From the NCBI RefSeq assembly GCF_001042715.1, contig NZ_CP009687.1, positions 1,417,418 to 1,481,417 on the forward strand: a stretch of 64,000 bases of DNA, written 5' to 3'. Under the pieces are notes generated by a model. That model worked only from the letters and a program-made list of their open reading frames with translations, was not told the DNA's origin and made no database searches. Position numbers and translations under genes: made by a program. Origin of the DNA: Clostridium aceticum. Its GTDB lineage: Bacteria > Bacillota > Clostridia > Peptostreptococcales > Natronincolaceae. Shown here piece by piece: positions 63,646 to 64,000 of the stretch (positions are counted from its first letter, which is position 1; each line of letters begins with the position of its first letter).

Positions 63646-63900
63646 ATGAAAAAAATATTAGCAATCTTATTAGCTCTTATGCTTGGACTAACTATGTTAG
63701 TTGGTTGTACTAAAAGTGAGGAGCCAGCAGATCAAAATGAGCCAGCTGTAGAGGAAGAAGTTGAATTAGAGGAAGAAGTAGATGCTGAAGTAGATGCAGA
63801 AGATGCAGAAGCTGAAGAAGATGCAGAAGCTGAAGAAACAGATGTAGAAGAAGTTGAAGAAACAGATGTAGAAACAGACGAAGAAGCTGAAGAAAACTAA
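63646..63900 (+). CDS. Small, extremely acidic lipoprotein
   Basis: An 84-residue lipoprotein. The signal peptide ends in lipobox LVGC with Cys21, and the mature part of about 63 residues is almost entirely Glu, Asp, Ala, Val and Thr, with no basic residue after Lys23 and no aromatic residue. Short degenerate repeats (DAEAEEDAEAEE, TDVEEVEETDVE) suggest slippage growth. It has the look of a cation-binding or spacer protein on the cell surface. ATG 63646 is 9 bp after GGGAGG. It is preceded by a two-component system that may control it. Confidence 0.8.
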   Translation: MKKILAILLALMLGLTMLVGCTKSEEPADQNEPAVEEEVELEEEVDAEVDAEDAEAEEDAEAEETDVEEVEETDVETDEEAEEN

Positions 63901-63924
63901 TAAGATCAATTAAGATCAATGAAG

Positions 63925-63958
63925 AAGAGATCTCTTTTAAAAGAGGTCTCTTTTCTTT
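63925..63958 (+). terminator. Terminator after the acidic lipoprotein
   Basis: AAGAGATCTCTTTT at 63925-63938 pairs with 63939-63952 (one wobble), then TTCTTT. The preceding AAGATCAAT is directly repeated at 63902 and 63912. Confidence 0.8.
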
Positions 63959-64000
63959 ATTCCTTAAAAAATGTATAATAAGGGAGAAACCAGTGGAAGG

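Noticed and set aside
63710-63919. Leucine-rich frame opposite the acidic lipoprotein
   Set aside because: It is the complement of GAA/GAT-rich codons. The + strand frame has a lipobox and ribosome site.
1-64000. Prophage, CRISPR array, rRNA or tRNA genes, or an intact transposon
   Set aside because: Reading both strands showed no integrase, phage structural gene, regularly spaced repeats with unique spacers, recognisable tRNA/rRNA sequence or transposase frame.

Overview
This window looks like chromosomal DNA from a low-GC, anaerobic, endospore-forming-type Firmicute. Gene content (single-chain clostridial PurL, BioW-type biotin operon, AprAB-type APS reductase, PxpABC, VTC/CotH cluster), AT-rich spacers and strong AGGAGG ribosome sites suggest the Clostridia, perhaps near Alkaliphilus/Natronincolaceae. 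That placement is inference; there is no rRNA here to test it. Nearly all genes run on the + strand. The exceptions are a two-component system (3717-5669) and a thiol peroxidase (49976-50488). I see no tRNA, rRNA, CRISPR array, prophage or intact insertion sequence.

Layout. 1-3700: end of an unidentified gene, 5-oxoprolinase pxpABC and an exported M15 peptidase. 3717-8916: a two-component system divergent from a VTC polyphosphate polymerase / DUF4956 / CotH-kinase operon, with paired OmpR-type boxes between them. 9203-21473: a continuous sulfate-to-cysteine island holding a ThiS-like sulfur carrier, its E1-like activator, a JAMM peptidase, a siroheme sulfite reductase fused to TusA, cysteine synthase, an unknown protein, an SLC13 anion transporter, APS kinase, AprAB-like APS reductase and CysDN sulfate adenylyltransferase. 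The CysN carries a degenerate APS-kinase tail. 21773-23750: acyltransferase and polysaccharide deacetylase. 24140-29942: biotin genes bioB-bioY-bioW-bioF-bioD-bioA behind a BirA-like operator; bioB carries a perfect 33-bp in-frame tandem duplication. 30309-33530: carB without carA. 33751-35144: two Nudix proteins and a YdbC/PC4-like protein among small repeat elements. 35574-44283: a LacI-regulated operon with a PfkB kinase, a BMP/YufOPQ-type nucleoside ABC transporter, an M20 deacylase and a GATase-fold protein. 44659-49865: a nickel/peptide-type ABC transporter. 49976-55450: tpx, an unknown coiled-coil gene, and purL. 55724-61341: fructose PTS operon (deoR-type regulator, fruK, IIA, IIBC), then ptsH and ptsI. 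61495-63900: a second two-component system and a very acidic lipoprotein.

How the parts work together. The sulfur island can in principle import sulfate, activate it (CysDN), reduce APS (AprAB), reduce sulfite (SiR-TusA) and pass sulfide to cysteine through CysK, probably with a protein-thiocarboxylate branch (carrier, E1, JAMM). An intact CysC is also present. The fructose block has a clear regulatory layout: a consensus promoter flanked by a roughly 10-bp-periodic AATCAAAA array ahead of its DeoR-type regulator. A MITE-like element occurs in three intergenic copies (21488, 28397, 35292).

The most unusual items are the thiocarboxylate/TusA sulfur island, the dead CysC domain on CysN, the BioB duplication, the polyphosphate/CotH operon with its paired boxes, and a tandem-hairpin leader with a 16-codon ORF upstream of the nickel/peptide transporter. 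All functional statements rest on reading motifs by eye; no database search was run.
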